Assembly (NCBI GenBank): GCA_031257715.1
Contig: JAIROE010000359.1
Span: forward strand, 1 to 8,753
Direction of reading: 5' to 3'
DNA: 8,753 bases
Origin: Treponema sp.
Lineage (GTDB): Bacteria; Spirochaetota; Spirochaetia; Treponematales; Breznakiellaceae
This document shows, in pieces, positions 1 through 6,808 of this stretch. Every line of letters starts with the position of its first letter. Positions within the stretch are counted from its first letter, which is position 1. The translations under genes and the position numbers were made by a program. A model generated the notes under the pieces. The model worked only from the letters and a program-made list of their open reading frames with translations, did not search any database and had not been told where the DNA came from.

Positions 1-726
1 CGGCCGGTTATTTTGGGGGTTACCGAACATGATCTCGCCCATTATGGTCTTGAAGAACTGGTGAAAACGGTACAAATCAAGGCGGAGCGGGCAGGGGTGA
101 TCGCTGTCCTCCATCTGGATCACGGGATGAGTCTTGAGACGGTTGTTCGCTGTATCCGCGCCGGTTTTTCCTCGGTGATGATCGATCCTTCCAGCCTTGA
201 TCCTGAAAAAAGAATCCCGGTAGTGCGGGAGGTGATGGATTTTGCCCGTCCTGTCGATGTGATGGTGGAAAGCATGGTGGGCCAGTTGAAATTGGCTCTT
301 GACACAATACAGGGAGAAGGAGGTTCTTCAAAAGAGGAATTGACCGATCCCGGCGAGGCCGCTGATTTTGTCCGGGAAACGGGAATAGACATTCTGGCGG
401 TTTCGGTAGGCACGGAACATGGCAGCGCTATTGTAGGAAAACAGGAGGAGATAGATATGCCGCGTCTCATGGCTATCGCGGCGGCAGTTCCAATCCCCCT
501 GGTAGTTCACGGCGGCAGCGGCGTTTCCGGGGATCAGCTGCGGGAGCTGCGGAACTACCACGTAGGCAAGATGAATATCGGCGGAGCAATCCGGGTAGCC
601 TATACCAAAGCCATTATGAAGGCTTTGACGGAGAACCCCTACATGGACATGAATGATGCCGATGCCATCGGAGAAGACGCGATCTGTGAGGCGGCAGTCA
701 ATAAATTAAAGATATTAAGCTGTTAA
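1..726 (+). CDS. Class II (zinc-dependent) fructose/tagatose-bisphosphate aldolase family protein, 5' truncated by window
   Basis: The reading frame is open from base 1, so the N-terminus lies outside the window; the TTG at 13 is internal. By comparison with GatY/KbaY, roughly 40 residues are missing. Counting codons from base 1, the catalytic Asp and first zinc His sit in HLDHG (D40, H41). The other two zinc histidines are in VGTEHG (H140) and VVHGGSG (H170), followed by the phosphate-binding segment KMNIGG. Family members reversibly cleave a ketose (bis)phosphate into dihydroxyacetone phosphate and an aldehyde in the cytoplasm. The usual V-E-A-E-L-G-x-x-G-G-x-E-D stretch reads VESMVGQLKLALD here, so this is a divergent subfamily and the substrate cannot be named. 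Its stop lies one base before the kinase start, indicating one operon and a shared catabolic route. The family is secure; the substrate is unknown. Confidence 0.88.
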   Translation, partial: RPVILGVTEHDLAHYGLEELVKTVQIKAERAGVIAVLHLDHGMSLETVVRCIRAGFSSVMIDPSSLDPEKRIPVVREVMDFARPVDVMVESMVGQLKLALDTIQGEGGSSKEELTDPGEAADFVRETGIDILAVSVGTEHGSAIVGKQEEIDMPRLMAIAAAVPIPLVVHGGSGVSGDQLRELRNYHVGKMNIGGAIRVAYTKAIMKALTENPYMDMNDADAIGEDAICEAAVNKLKILSC

Positions 727-727
727 A

Positions 728-2170
728 ATGAACGATTGTTATGTCGGGATCGATATTGGAACTACCAATACCAAGGCGGCGATCCTTCATACCGATGGAA
801 CGCTGGGACCGTCTTTGAAGGCGGACACTCCCTTTTATTCCGCTTGCGGGGCGGTCTTCTTTAACCTTTCCCTTTTGGAAAACATAATCAGGGATTTTAA
901 AAACAAAATAAAGGAACGCTATCACATCCTGGGAATTTCTTTTACCAGCGTGGGAGAATCGGTAGTTCCTGTACGAAACGGAAAAGCCCTGGCCGACCCC
1001 CTGTTTTGGAACGATCCTGTCACTGAAGATACAGCCCGCAATACGCCAATTGACAGTGAAGAATGTAATCCCGAAATGAACCGGAAAGGAAAGATAAACG
1101 CCACTCTGTCGATTTATAAAATTATATGGATGCGGAATACTTTGAGGATGGACGAACCGGAATTCTGGCTCCCCATTGCAAGCTATTTTATCTATCGTTT
1201 TATCCATATCCCCTGCTGGGATTATTCTCAGGCAAGCCGTACCCTGCTTCTTGATATTAACAGGGGTAAATGGAAAACCGATCTTTTGCGGCGTTTTGAC
1301 ATAAAAGACCGGATGCCTCAGGTTAATGCAATGGGATCCTGTATTGGAAAAGATGAAGAGGGTACTTCTTATGCTCTGGGCGGTCACGATCACATCACCG
1401 GTCTTTTTTGCATTGAGACCCTGGCTGAAAAGCGCCCTTTTATTTTTGACTCGATTGGTTCTTCCGAATCCATGGTAACATTGACAGGTTCACGGGAATT
1501 CCGTTCCGGTTCCGGTGAAATATGCATAGGCGTTGCTTTTGATCCCGGCAGACTTTACGTTTTAAACGCCATAATTTATTCGGGGATCTTTATGAAATTC
1601 ATTGCCAGACTCGGCGGCAGTGATGACGCAGGCCTTTTCTTTAAAACCATGAATGACGAACTCCTGAAATCGGCATCGCCCCCGGAAAAGATTTTTCCCG
1701 TCATTATTGGGGGAGATCCGGTAATGGGACTTGAGAAATCAGGGGTTTCGTTTGTCAATATGCCTGTAGACACGGATATTGTATGGCTGACCCATACGGC
1801 CTATGTCTATATGGCTACCATGGCGCGGCTCAATATTGAAAAGCTCGGCAGTTATACCGATTCCGGCGCCCTCATTATTGCGGGCGGCGGCGGAACTGTT
1901 AACAATCTCTACATGCAATACCGTGCGGCAATTCTCGACCGTCCCGTTCATATTGTTCCTTCGGTTGAGACAGGGGGCATCGGGGCCGCCCTTTGTGCGG
2001 CCAGGGCATTGAAAGATGAAAAAACGGCTGCGGCATTCAGGCAGAATCAGGATTTCCACGTCATCCGGCCGGATTATAAATGGGGTTCCCTTATCCGCCG
2101 CCAGTCTGAAGAGCTCTTGTCCTTTTACCGGGACATGAGCGGAAAAAAACTTTCAGAGATCCTTATCTGA
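728..2170 (+). CDS. FGGY-family carbohydrate kinase
   Basis: This 480-residue protein has the length and layout of FGGY sugar kinases, which phosphorylate a sugar, ketose or polyol with ATP in the cytoplasm. The N-terminal ATPase-fold phosphate loop is GIDIGTTNTK (residues 7-16). The DYSQASRT segment (165-172) is typical of the first domain. The probable catalytic Asp is D221 in GGHDH. The second ATPase domain has the signature GGGGTVNNLYMQ (386-397), followed by a GGIGAALCAARA stretch (416-427). The ATG lies one base after the aldolase stop, with no convincing Shine-Dalgarno sequence, so translation is probably coupled to the aldolase. Kinase plus aldolase suggests phosphorylation then aldol cleavage. 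The convergent polyol dehydrogenase hints at a ketose derived from a polyol, but the substrate is not readable from sequence. The 86 bases to the next gene show no clear terminator. Confidence 0.9.
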   Translation: MNDCYVGIDIGTTNTKAAILHTDGTLGPSLKADTPFYSACGAVFFNLSLLENIIRDFKNKIKERYHILGISFTSVGESVVPVRNGKALADPLFWNDPVTEDTARNTPIDSEECNPEMNRKGKINATLSIYKIIWMRNTLRMDEPEFWLPIASYFIYRFIHIPCWDYSQASRTLLLDINRGKWKTDLLRRFDIKDRMPQVNAMGSCIGKDEEGTSYALGGHDHITGLFCIETLAEKRPFIFDSIGSSESMVTLTGSREFRSGSGEICIGVAFDPGRLYVLNAIIYSGIFMKFIARLGGSDDAGLFFKTMNDELLKSASPPEKIFPVIIGGDPVMGLEKSGVSFVNMPVDTDIVWLTHTAYVYMATMARLNIEKLGSYTDSGALIIAGGGGTVNNLYMQYRAAILDRPVHIVPSVETGGIGAALCAARALKDEKTAAAFRQNQDFHVIRPDYKWGSLIRRQSEELLSFYRDMSGKKLSEILI

Positions 2171-2256
2171 TAACACCATCCCGAACGAAAAGTTTTTATT
2201 AGACAGAGCTTTTACAATATATCCCCGTCCGGAAGCGCGGGAAAGGCCGTCCGCCC

Positions 2257-3333
2257 TTACGGGGCAACAGCAACCTTGAAATCACCATGTTTGCCTGTTG
2301 CGTATTCGAAAGCCTTTTCCCATTCTTCAAGTTTGAAGATGTTTTGGATCATTCCGTTTGTTTTCAGTTTTCCTTTGGCGATGTTTTCAATGACAAAGGG
2401 GAAACAGTAGGGGCTGAGGGAAACGCCGTGTATGTCAAGTTCTTTTGAATCGCCGATTACCGTCCAGTCAACGGTGGTGTTTTCGCCGAAGACGCTGAAC
2501 TCGACAAAACGGCCGAGCTTGCGTATCATGCGGAGGCCCTGAACGACGCTGGAAGGGTGTCCGGTCGCTTCGATGTATACATCGCAGCCGTAACCTTCCG
2601 TCATATCCATGATGATCTTGTGTACATCGTCTTTCGAGGGATTATACGCATGCGTCGCTCCGAACTCGCTGGCTTTTTCAAGACGCTCGTCCATCATGTC
2701 AAGGGAGATAAGCGCCGCAGGGTTCTTGAGGGCGGCGTGATTCACCATGCCCAGCCCAAGAGTTCCTGCCCCGGAAATTACCACTATGTCGTCGCACTGA
2801 ATTTTGCCCCGGTCGACTGCGTGTTTTGAACAGGAATAGGGCTCTATGAGCAGGGCGTCTTTGAGGGGCATGTCTTCCGGAACCTTGTGAATTATCGCGT
2901 TTTTGGGATACCGGACATACTCCGCCATGCCGCCGTTAAACGCGCTGCGGAAACCGTACACGTTATGCGGCTGGCACATCCAGTATTTTCCCGTCCTGCA
3001 AAAACGGCATTCACCGCAGGGGATTATCTGGTCCGCCGTCACCCTTTCCCCCGGTTTATGATCCATGACGTTCTTCCCGGTTTCAACAACGATCCCGAGG
3101 AATTCATGACCGGGAATAAAGGGGGTGCGCACATAACCGCCGTCTTTGCCGTCTCCCCAGAAGGCCGGAACTCCGTGCCGGCATTTAAGATCCCCGGCGC
3201 AGATTCCACAGGCTTCAACCTTGATGATAACATCGTCATCCCCGCATTCCGGGGACGGGTAAGCCTTTTCAAAATGGTAATCGTCTTTGCCGTATACTAC
3301 CAGGGCCCGCATGGTATCAGGATAATTGTTCAT
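2257..3333 (-). CDS. Zinc-dependent medium-chain polyol dehydrogenase (erythritol/L-threitol dehydrogenase-like)
   Basis: From the chosen ATG the protein has 358 residues, normal for medium-chain dehydrogenases. The catalytic zinc site is C45 (GIC), H76-E77 (GHE) and E164. The structural zinc site is C106-x2-C109-x2-C112-x7-C120. The Rossmann loop is SGAGTLGLG (187-195), and D211 at the end of the next strand favours NAD over NADP. The motifs HGVPAFWGD, CQPHNVYGF, GYGCDVYIEATGH and TVDW, recalled without a search, closely match the erythritol/L-threitol dehydrogenase EltD of Mycobacterium smegmatis. The expected reaction is oxidation of a polyol to a ketose. The ATG at 3333 gives MNNYPDTMRALVV, matching the short extension before the first strand in EltD. 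An upstream ATG at 3393 would add 20 residues but runs through a good promoter. The gene converges on the kinase and aldolase. The exact polyol is uncertain. Confidence 0.88.
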   Translation of the reverse strand: MNNYPDTMRALVVYGKDDYHFEKAYPSPECGDDDVIIKVEACGICAGDLKCRHGVPAFWGDGKDGGYVRTPFIPGHEFLGIVVETGKNVMDHKPGERVTADQIIPCGECRFCRTGKYWMCQPHNVYGFRSAFNGGMAEYVRYPKNAIIHKVPEDMPLKDALLIEPYSCSKHAVDRGKIQCDDIVVISGAGTLGLGMVNHAALKNPAALISLDMMDERLEKASEFGATHAYNPSKDDVHKIIMDMTEGYGCDVYIEATGHPSSVVQGLRMIRKLGRFVEFSVFGENTTVDWTVIGDSKELDIHGVSLSPYCFPFVIENIAKGKLKTNGMIQNIFKLEEWEKAFEYATGKHGDFKVAVAP

Positions 3334-3339
3334 GGAAGC

Positions 3340-3368
3340 AGTATATTCACAAAAACACCGAATTGCAA
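3340..3368 (-). promoter_or_regulatory. Sigma-70-like promoter of the polyol dehydrogenase
   Basis: On the minus strand a -35-like TTGCAA (3368-3363) and a -10 TATACT (3345-3340) are separated by exactly 17 bases. Only six bases (GCTTCC) lie between the -10 and the ATG at 3333, so transcription would begin at or beside the start codon, and there is no Shine-Dalgarno sequence. This suggests a leaderless message. The call is based on consensus matching alone. Confidence 0.6.
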
Positions 3369-3402
3369 TTGACAAAACCGGCAAAAAGCGCATTCATATA
3401 AA
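3369..3402 (+). promoter_or_regulatory. Possible promoter of the ankyrin-repeat gene
   Basis: A consensus TTGACA lies at 3369-3374 and a TATAAA at 3397-3402, five bases before the ATG at 3408. Their 22-base spacing is longer than normal, so they may not act together; the TATAAA alone would place transcription start at the ATG. The site is back to back with the dehydrogenase promoter in a 74-base divergent gap, so both genes could share regulation. Confidence 0.35.
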
Positions 3403-3407
3403 AAACA

Positions 3408-4358
3408 ATGGTACGCAAAAAATTTCCGTATCTTTTTTGGGCGTTGCTGCTGCGGATCTCGCTGCTGTATGCAGATGACTATAAATGGGATCTTGTCAAC
3501 GCCCTGGTAAAAAACGACCTGGAGACGGTTAATCACATACTGGAAAAAAACTCGGGTTCTATGTCCATAAACGAAAAAAGGCTGATCTACGGATTTGTAT
3601 TGACCTATACCCGGAATGATGACACGCTTAATTTTCTGGGTCTCTTGCGGCAGTACAATATCCGCGCCGTTCAATATGATCTGTACAACGCCGTCAGTAA
3701 ATCCCATACGGATGATGTTATCAGCTTTATATTAAACGATGGAATAAATCCCAATGGGGAAATTCTGCTTGCCGCGGCGGGAAAAAGGCGGTGGAATCTG
3801 GTCAGGGAATTTGCCGAAAGGGGCATTGACGTTAATTACCGTTATCCTGCGGGCAAATCGTATTCCGACGGCATGTCGGCGCTGATGTACGCGGCAAAAT
3901 GGAACGATTTTGATACCGTAAAACTGCTCGTCGAACGCGGCGCCAACGTCAATCTTCGCGCGTTCAACGGACATACGGCATCTTCGCTGGCGTTTGAAAA
4001 CGGCGCCGCCGCTATGTACGATTATCTCAAGGAACACGGCGCCGACGACCACGCGCCGAACATGCCGGAAAACGGCCTGACGGACGGGCGGGGTATATTA
4101 AGTGTTATAGAAAATACGGCGGCGTTTTCGGGCGGAACATACCGGTTGTCGGGAGGCGCCGCGGAACTCCGGTTTAGGGGCGGCAGATCCGGCAGCCTGA
4201 CCTACCGGAACAGCAACGGGCAGACCGGCAGCGGTACTTTTCAGATAAATGGGGAAATTCTTGACATACACATAGAAGACCGGACTTTTACCTACAGGCT
4301 GCATTCAAACCATTCCTTTTCCGGCAATGGTGAAACCTGGATACGGACCGGTGATTAG
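3408..4358 (+). CDS. Secreted ankyrin-repeat protein with C-terminal beta domain
   Basis: The 316-residue product starts with a signal-peptide-like segment: basic residues RKK, a hydrophobic stretch FPYLFWALLL, and a likely cleavage after LLYA (about residue 22). It should therefore be exported to the periplasm or cell surface. Ankyrin repeats follow: weak ones from about 25 to 115, clearer ones at 116-148 (ending RGIDVNYR), a canonical one at 155-184 (MSALMYAAKWNDFDTVKLL then RGANVNLR) and a last at 188-214. Residues 235-316 are Gly/Ser/Thr-rich and look like a small beta barrel or sandwich ending in GNGETWIRTG, a tail I associate with Treponema lipocalin-like proteins; that link is from memory. 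Ankyrin repeats bind proteins, and the partner is unknown. No Shine-Dalgarno sequence precedes the ATG. The stop overlaps the stop of the convergent methyltransferase gene. Confidence 0.85.
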   Translation: MVRKKFPYLFWALLLRISLLYADDYKWDLVNALVKNDLETVNHILEKNSGSMSINEKRLIYGFVLTYTRNDDTLNFLGLLRQYNIRAVQYDLYNAVSKSHTDDVISFILNDGINPNGEILLAAAGKRRWNLVREFAERGIDVNYRYPAGKSYSDGMSALMYAAKWNDFDTVKLLVERGANVNLRAFNGHTASSLAFENGAAAMYDYLKEHGADDHAPNMPENGLTDGRGILSVIENTAAFSGGTYRLSGGAAELRFRGGRSGSLTYRNSNGQTGSGTFQINGEILDIHIEDRTFTYRLHSNHSFSGNGETWIRTGD

Positions 4359-4792
4359 CCGCGCGCCGGCGTCAGCGCGGCCGCCCAAGCGTGCATAATA
4401 ATGCCAAAAGCCACCGAAACATTGAGGCTTCCCTTGGCTCCGAAAACGGGGATGGACACCCGCCCAAGCGATGCATCCGCCAGAGCCAATGCCTTGGGGC
4501 TTACCCCCAGCTCTTCACTGCCCACTATCAGTACACCCTGCCGGGGAAAAGAAAAACACCCTATATCAGCGCCGCCTGTCTCAAGGGCAAAAAGCGGACC
4601 GGAGGGAATCGTTTCGGTCCGTTCCCAGGGCAGGACGGCGGTGCAGCCCATGGCGGTCCGTTCCGCCCGCTTGTGCCGGGGATCGGCGGAAAGCGGAGAA
4701 AGCCAGATTTTTTCCGCCCCGAATGATTCTGCGGCGCGGAACATGGCCCCGACATTGAAAGGGGAGCGTATGTCTTCAAGATAAACCTGCAT
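4355..4792 (-). CDS. TrmH/SpoU-family 2'-O-methyltransferase, SPOUT catalytic domain
   Basis: This 145-residue reading frame holds a complete SPOUT domain, the knotted SAM-binding fold that methylates ribose 2'-OH in tRNA or rRNA. All three family motifs are present: SPFNVGAMFRAAESFGA (residues 10-26), GVLIVGSEELGVSP, and VSIPVFGAKGSLNVSVAFG near the C-terminus. The last two form the knot that binds S-adenosylmethionine. The intact motifs argue that the domain is, or was until recently, under selection. The ATG at 4792 falls exactly at the frame change and has no Shine-Dalgarno sequence, so it is probably not a natural start but the continuation of the N-terminal domain encoded at 5196-4794. 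The RNA target cannot be deduced. The TAA stop overlaps the TAG of the convergent ankyrin gene. Confidence 0.8.
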   Translation of the reverse strand: MQVYLEDIRSPFNVGAMFRAAESFGAEKIWLSPLSADPRHKRAERTAMGCTAVLPWERTETIPSGPLFALETGGADIGCFSFPRQGVLIVGSEELGVSPKALALADASLGRVSIPVFGAKGSLNVSVAFGIIMHAWAAALTPARG

Positions 4793-5196
4793 CCCCGCAA
4801 AGGGCCGCCGCCGCGCAGGATCAAGGGCCCCTTTCCGTCAAGCAGATCCCAATCCGCGGGAAAGCGTCCTGTTTCGGCAAGGAGAATGTGACGCACCGTA
4901 TTGACGGCGCGGTGGATACGCGGGAGATTCCCGGCTGCGGTTCCCTCCCCGGCGCCGCGAAATGTTTCATGGGCTTCATCCAGTGCCTTAAGGGCGGCAT
5001 CCGAAAAGGCCCCGTCCCGAATCAATATTTCAAGAATATCGGAAAAATACGCCGTGTCCGAAGCGTTATCCACAGGCGGGAACCCGGCGTCTGCCGCGCA
5101 AAGGCGGTTTTCCATTTCGGCGAATATTTTCGCCGTTTTCCGCAGCCGCAGCAGGCGGGGCAAACGCTCCAGTTTATGCAGGGGAATCACATTCAA
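4355..5196 (-). pseudogene. Frameshifted TrmH-family RNA methyltransferase gene (N-terminal domain plus SPOUT domain in two frames)
   Basis: A helical N-terminal domain reads in one frame from TTG at 5196 to about 4794 (about 135 residues, beginning MNVIPLHKLERLPRLL). The SPOUT catalytic domain continues in another frame from about 4792 to 4355. The join falls in a run of four G on the minus strand (4796-4793); one extra G would give an uninterrupted protein of about 280 residues running PLRG-MQVYLEDIRSP, a normal size for TrmH-type enzymes with an N-terminal substrate domain. Left in the first frame, the product runs out of frame to 4561 as unrelated sequence. The TTG start overlaps the stop of the upstream dehydrogenase-like gene as TTGA, so the two are coupled. 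The cause could be a sequencing error, a recent mutation, or recoding; no canonical slippery heptamer is visible. Confidence 0.65.
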
Positions 5197-6335
5197 TAGG
5201 CCTGCTTCAGAATGTCAAAGGCGTCTTCGGCGGCAACGGTCCAGGGGGAAAAGGCGACAAATTCCAGATTACGGGCTGCCTCGGCTGCCGGGATAAGCCG
5301 GTCCAGGGAAAGGCTGAAATCCTTGAGGCGGGCAGGAACTTGAAGGGTACCCATGCGATTCCGTATGGCTTCAACGACCATGGTGGCGGAATCGGCGATC
5401 GATGCCCCTTCCACAGGCTCGCCCATGAGGGCGGCAACCTTGGCGATTTTCGCGGGTCTGGCGCTTACAAGCCGCTCCAGAATATAGGGAAGCAGAACCG
5501 TAGAGCACCAGGATTTCGCTACCGGGAAACGGCCGTTGAGGGCGTAGGCAAGGGCGGTGCCTATGCCCGGGGCGCTTGCCGCCGATCCAAGAGCCATAAG
5601 AAAGCCCGCATTGGTTGCGCTGCTTACAAGATCAAGGATCTGATTGTTCATGTAGGCTTTTATTATCTGGGCGTAAAGAGAAATGGCCTGTTCCAGAAGG
5701 GCATCGGAGAAAAAACTGGATTTGGAAGAACAGTAAGACTCTACGGCGGTACAAAAACCATCGAAGGCGGTTGTGGCGGCAAATTTTTCCGAAAGCGATT
5801 CAGACAGATTGCCGTCTATGACGGCGGCGACGCAAAGCCCGCCGGGGGATTTTACGAGCTTTACCGAACGGTCACGGGGGTCCACCGCGACAAAATAATC
5901 CGAAAAAAGGAAAGGGTCCCGGCCTGTCGTGGGAACAGCGATGTACGGAAGGAAAGCGCCGTCGCTTTTACGGCCGTCAAGCAGCTCAAACACCTCGTAT
6001 CCTGAACCGGCAAGGATAGCCGCCATGCGGGCAATGGATTGGGTCTTGAGGCCGCCAAAGCCGACTATAGCGGAACAGCGGGCCCCCCGGGCCAGCGAGG
6101 CGGCGGTTTCGGCTACATCGGCGGTAGCCTGGGCGGGAATTTCATCGAAAACAATGGATTCAATGCCCGAATCGTTCAGTACAGCCGTAAGCCGTTCAAT
6201 ACTCTGGTTTTCATACAGCACCTGTTCAGTGGCCACCAGAACCCTTCCGCCGTGCTTGTTGCAGAAAAAACCGGTACGGTTTACCGTATCCATTCCTATT
6301 ATGAGCTCCGGATCAAGCCTGAACGCAATATCCAT
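5193..6335 (-). CDS. Iron-containing alcohol dehydrogenase superfamily homologue lacking metal ligands
   Basis: The 380-residue protein follows the iron-ADH/glycerol dehydrogenase fold over its full length: an N-terminal nucleotide-binding half with VPTT (134-137) and a helical C-terminal half. The helix usually written MDALTHAVEAY is present as FDGFCTAVESY (191-201). The Asp ligand remains (D192) but the His ligand is T196. In the segment usually reading GLVHAMAHPLGAFYDIPHG, the family histidines align with T260, Y264 and K274. The NAD motif GGGSxxDxAK is degraded to GGLKTQSIAR (94-103). It is therefore unlikely to be a normal metal-dependent dehydrogenase and may have a changed reaction or a binding role. 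The start is well supported by AAAGGAG eight bases before the ATG. It lies after a terminator and overlaps the methyltransferase start (TTGA), so the two are co-translated. Confidence 0.8.
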   Translation of the reverse strand: MDIAFRLDPELIIGMDTVNRTGFFCNKHGGRVLVATEQVLYENQSIERLTAVLNDSGIESIVFDEIPAQATADVAETAASLARGARCSAIVGFGGLKTQSIARMAAILAGSGYEVFELLDGRKSDGAFLPYIAVPTTGRDPFLFSDYFVAVDPRDRSVKLVKSPGGLCVAAVIDGNLSESLSEKFAATTAFDGFCTAVESYCSSKSSFFSDALLEQAISLYAQIIKAYMNNQILDLVSSATNAGFLMALGSAASAPGIGTALAYALNGRFPVAKSWCSTVLLPYILERLVSARPAKIAKVAALMGEPVEGASIADSATMVVEAIRNRMGTLQVPARLKDFSLSLDRLIPAAEAARNLEFVAFSPWTVAAEDAFDILKQAY

Positions 6336-6343
6336 TATCGCCG

Positions 6344-6350
6344 CTCCTTT
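6344..6350 (-). promoter_or_regulatory. Strong Shine-Dalgarno site of the iron-ADH homologue
   Basis: The minus strand reads AAAGGAG, then eight bases, then ATG at 6335. It fixes the start codon and shows that Shine-Dalgarno initiation operates in this genome, in contrast to several neighbours that lack it. Confidence 0.8.
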
Positions 6351-6375
6351 GACATACTTGCTTCTTCACTTGCTG

Positions 6376-6421
6376 AAAAAAAAGGCGGAACCCTGATACA
6401 TCATGTATCCCCGGTTCCGCC
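6376..6421 (-). terminator. Intrinsic terminator after flgM
   Basis: Read on the minus strand, a 9-base perfect stem GGCGGAACC/GGTTCCGCC (6421-6413 with 6392-6384) encloses a second perfect stem GATACAT/ATGTATC (6409-6403 with 6401-6395), and eight T follow at 6383-6376. A GC-rich hairpin with a T run is a classic rho-independent terminator. It sits 49 bases after the flgM stop and 41 bases before the next gene on the same strand, so it ends the rsmI-flgM transcript. The downstream gene must depend on readthrough or on a promoter overlapping this region. Confidence 0.9.
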
Positions 6422-6469
6422 CGTTTATGCCGCCCGGCTATAAACCTGGGGCGCTGGATGCCAAAAGCG

Positions 6470-6754
6470 CTAAAGGCCAAAGGCATCCATGATTTTATCC
6501 GCCGTAGCGTCAAGCAGCCGCTCATTGATATAGGCGGGGTCATTTATCTTGGCCTTGAGTTCCGCTATCCTTTCGGCCCGGACATCCGGAGCGGACGCGA
6601 CCAGCCCTATGGCTTGGTACAGATCGCTCTTTTCCAGCGCCTCGGAAGAAAGATTTATGGAATCGGATCTATCACTCGCTTTAACGGATTCACCCCGCCC
6701 GGGTTTTTTACCGGGTTGAATGGGCTCTGGAGGACCTATCCTGTCGATTGTCAT
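6470..6754 (-). CDS. flgM: FlgM-like anti-sigma-28 factor
   Basis: This 94-residue protein matches FlgM, which holds the flagellar sigma factor FliA (sigma-28) inactive in the cytoplasm until it is exported through the finished hook-basal body, thereby timing late flagellar genes. The start MTIDRIGPPEP is typical of the family. It is followed by a polar, probably disordered segment, then the sigma-binding C-terminal half with DSINLSSEA (31-39), PDVR (56-59), ELKAKINDPAY (65-75) and a final ADKIMDAFGL. The ATG at 6754 is preferred because AGGA lies seven bases upstream. The ATG at 6760 would add Met-Gly and leave that AGGA only one base away. It lies 54 bases after rsmI on the same strand with no terminator between, so it is probably co-transcribed; a strong terminator follows it. 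No other flagellar gene is in the window. Confidence 0.88.
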   Translation of the reverse strand: MTIDRIGPPEPIQPGKKPGRGESVKASDRSDSINLSSEALEKSDLYQAIGLVASAPDVRAERIAELKAKINDPAYINERLLDATADKIMDAFGL

Positions 6755-6761
6755 ACCCATA

Positions 6762-6765
6762 TCCT
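6762..6765 (-). promoter_or_regulatory. Shine-Dalgarno AGGA deciding the flgM start
   Basis: AGGA on the minus strand is seven bases from the ATG at 6754 and only one base from the ATG at 6760, favouring the inner start. A GAGG further upstream could serve the outer ATG at a spacing of ten bases, so the choice is likely but not certain. Confidence 0.55.
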
Positions 6766-6808
6766 GCCTACCTCAATTATCGGCATATCCCTACCAATAG
6801 TTTATACG

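Noticed and set aside
698..1393. A 231-residue open frame antisense to the FGGY kinase
   Set aside because: It is covered by a kinase with all its motifs and has no protein-like features.
2171..2256. A terminator between the kinase and the dehydrogenase (CCCCGT at 2223-2228 with ACGGGG at 2259-2264)
   Set aside because: The loop is about 30 bases, the right arm lies inside the dehydrogenase gene, and no T run follows on either strand.
3334..3393. A longer start for the polyol dehydrogenase at the ATG at 3393, adding 20 residues
   Set aside because: The extra residues do not match the family N-terminus and the DNA holds a good promoter (TTGCAA-17-TATACT) aimed at the ATG at 3333.
4561..4791. 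The C-terminal part of the 211-residue frame beyond the methyltransferase frame change
   Set aside because: It is Pro/Gly/Arg-rich, resembles no domain, and overlaps the intact SPOUT motifs in the correct frame, so it is out-of-frame readthrough.
4790..4800. Programmed -1 ribosomal frameshifting in the methyltransferase gene
   Set aside because: The site has no X-XXY-YYZ heptamer or A-rich slippery sequence and no obvious stimulatory stem or Shine-Dalgarno, so an indel is the simpler explanation.
5340..6005. A 221-residue open frame opposite the iron-ADH homologue
   Set aside because: It has no recognisable domain or ribosome site and is explained by GC-rich codon use of the real gene on the other strand.
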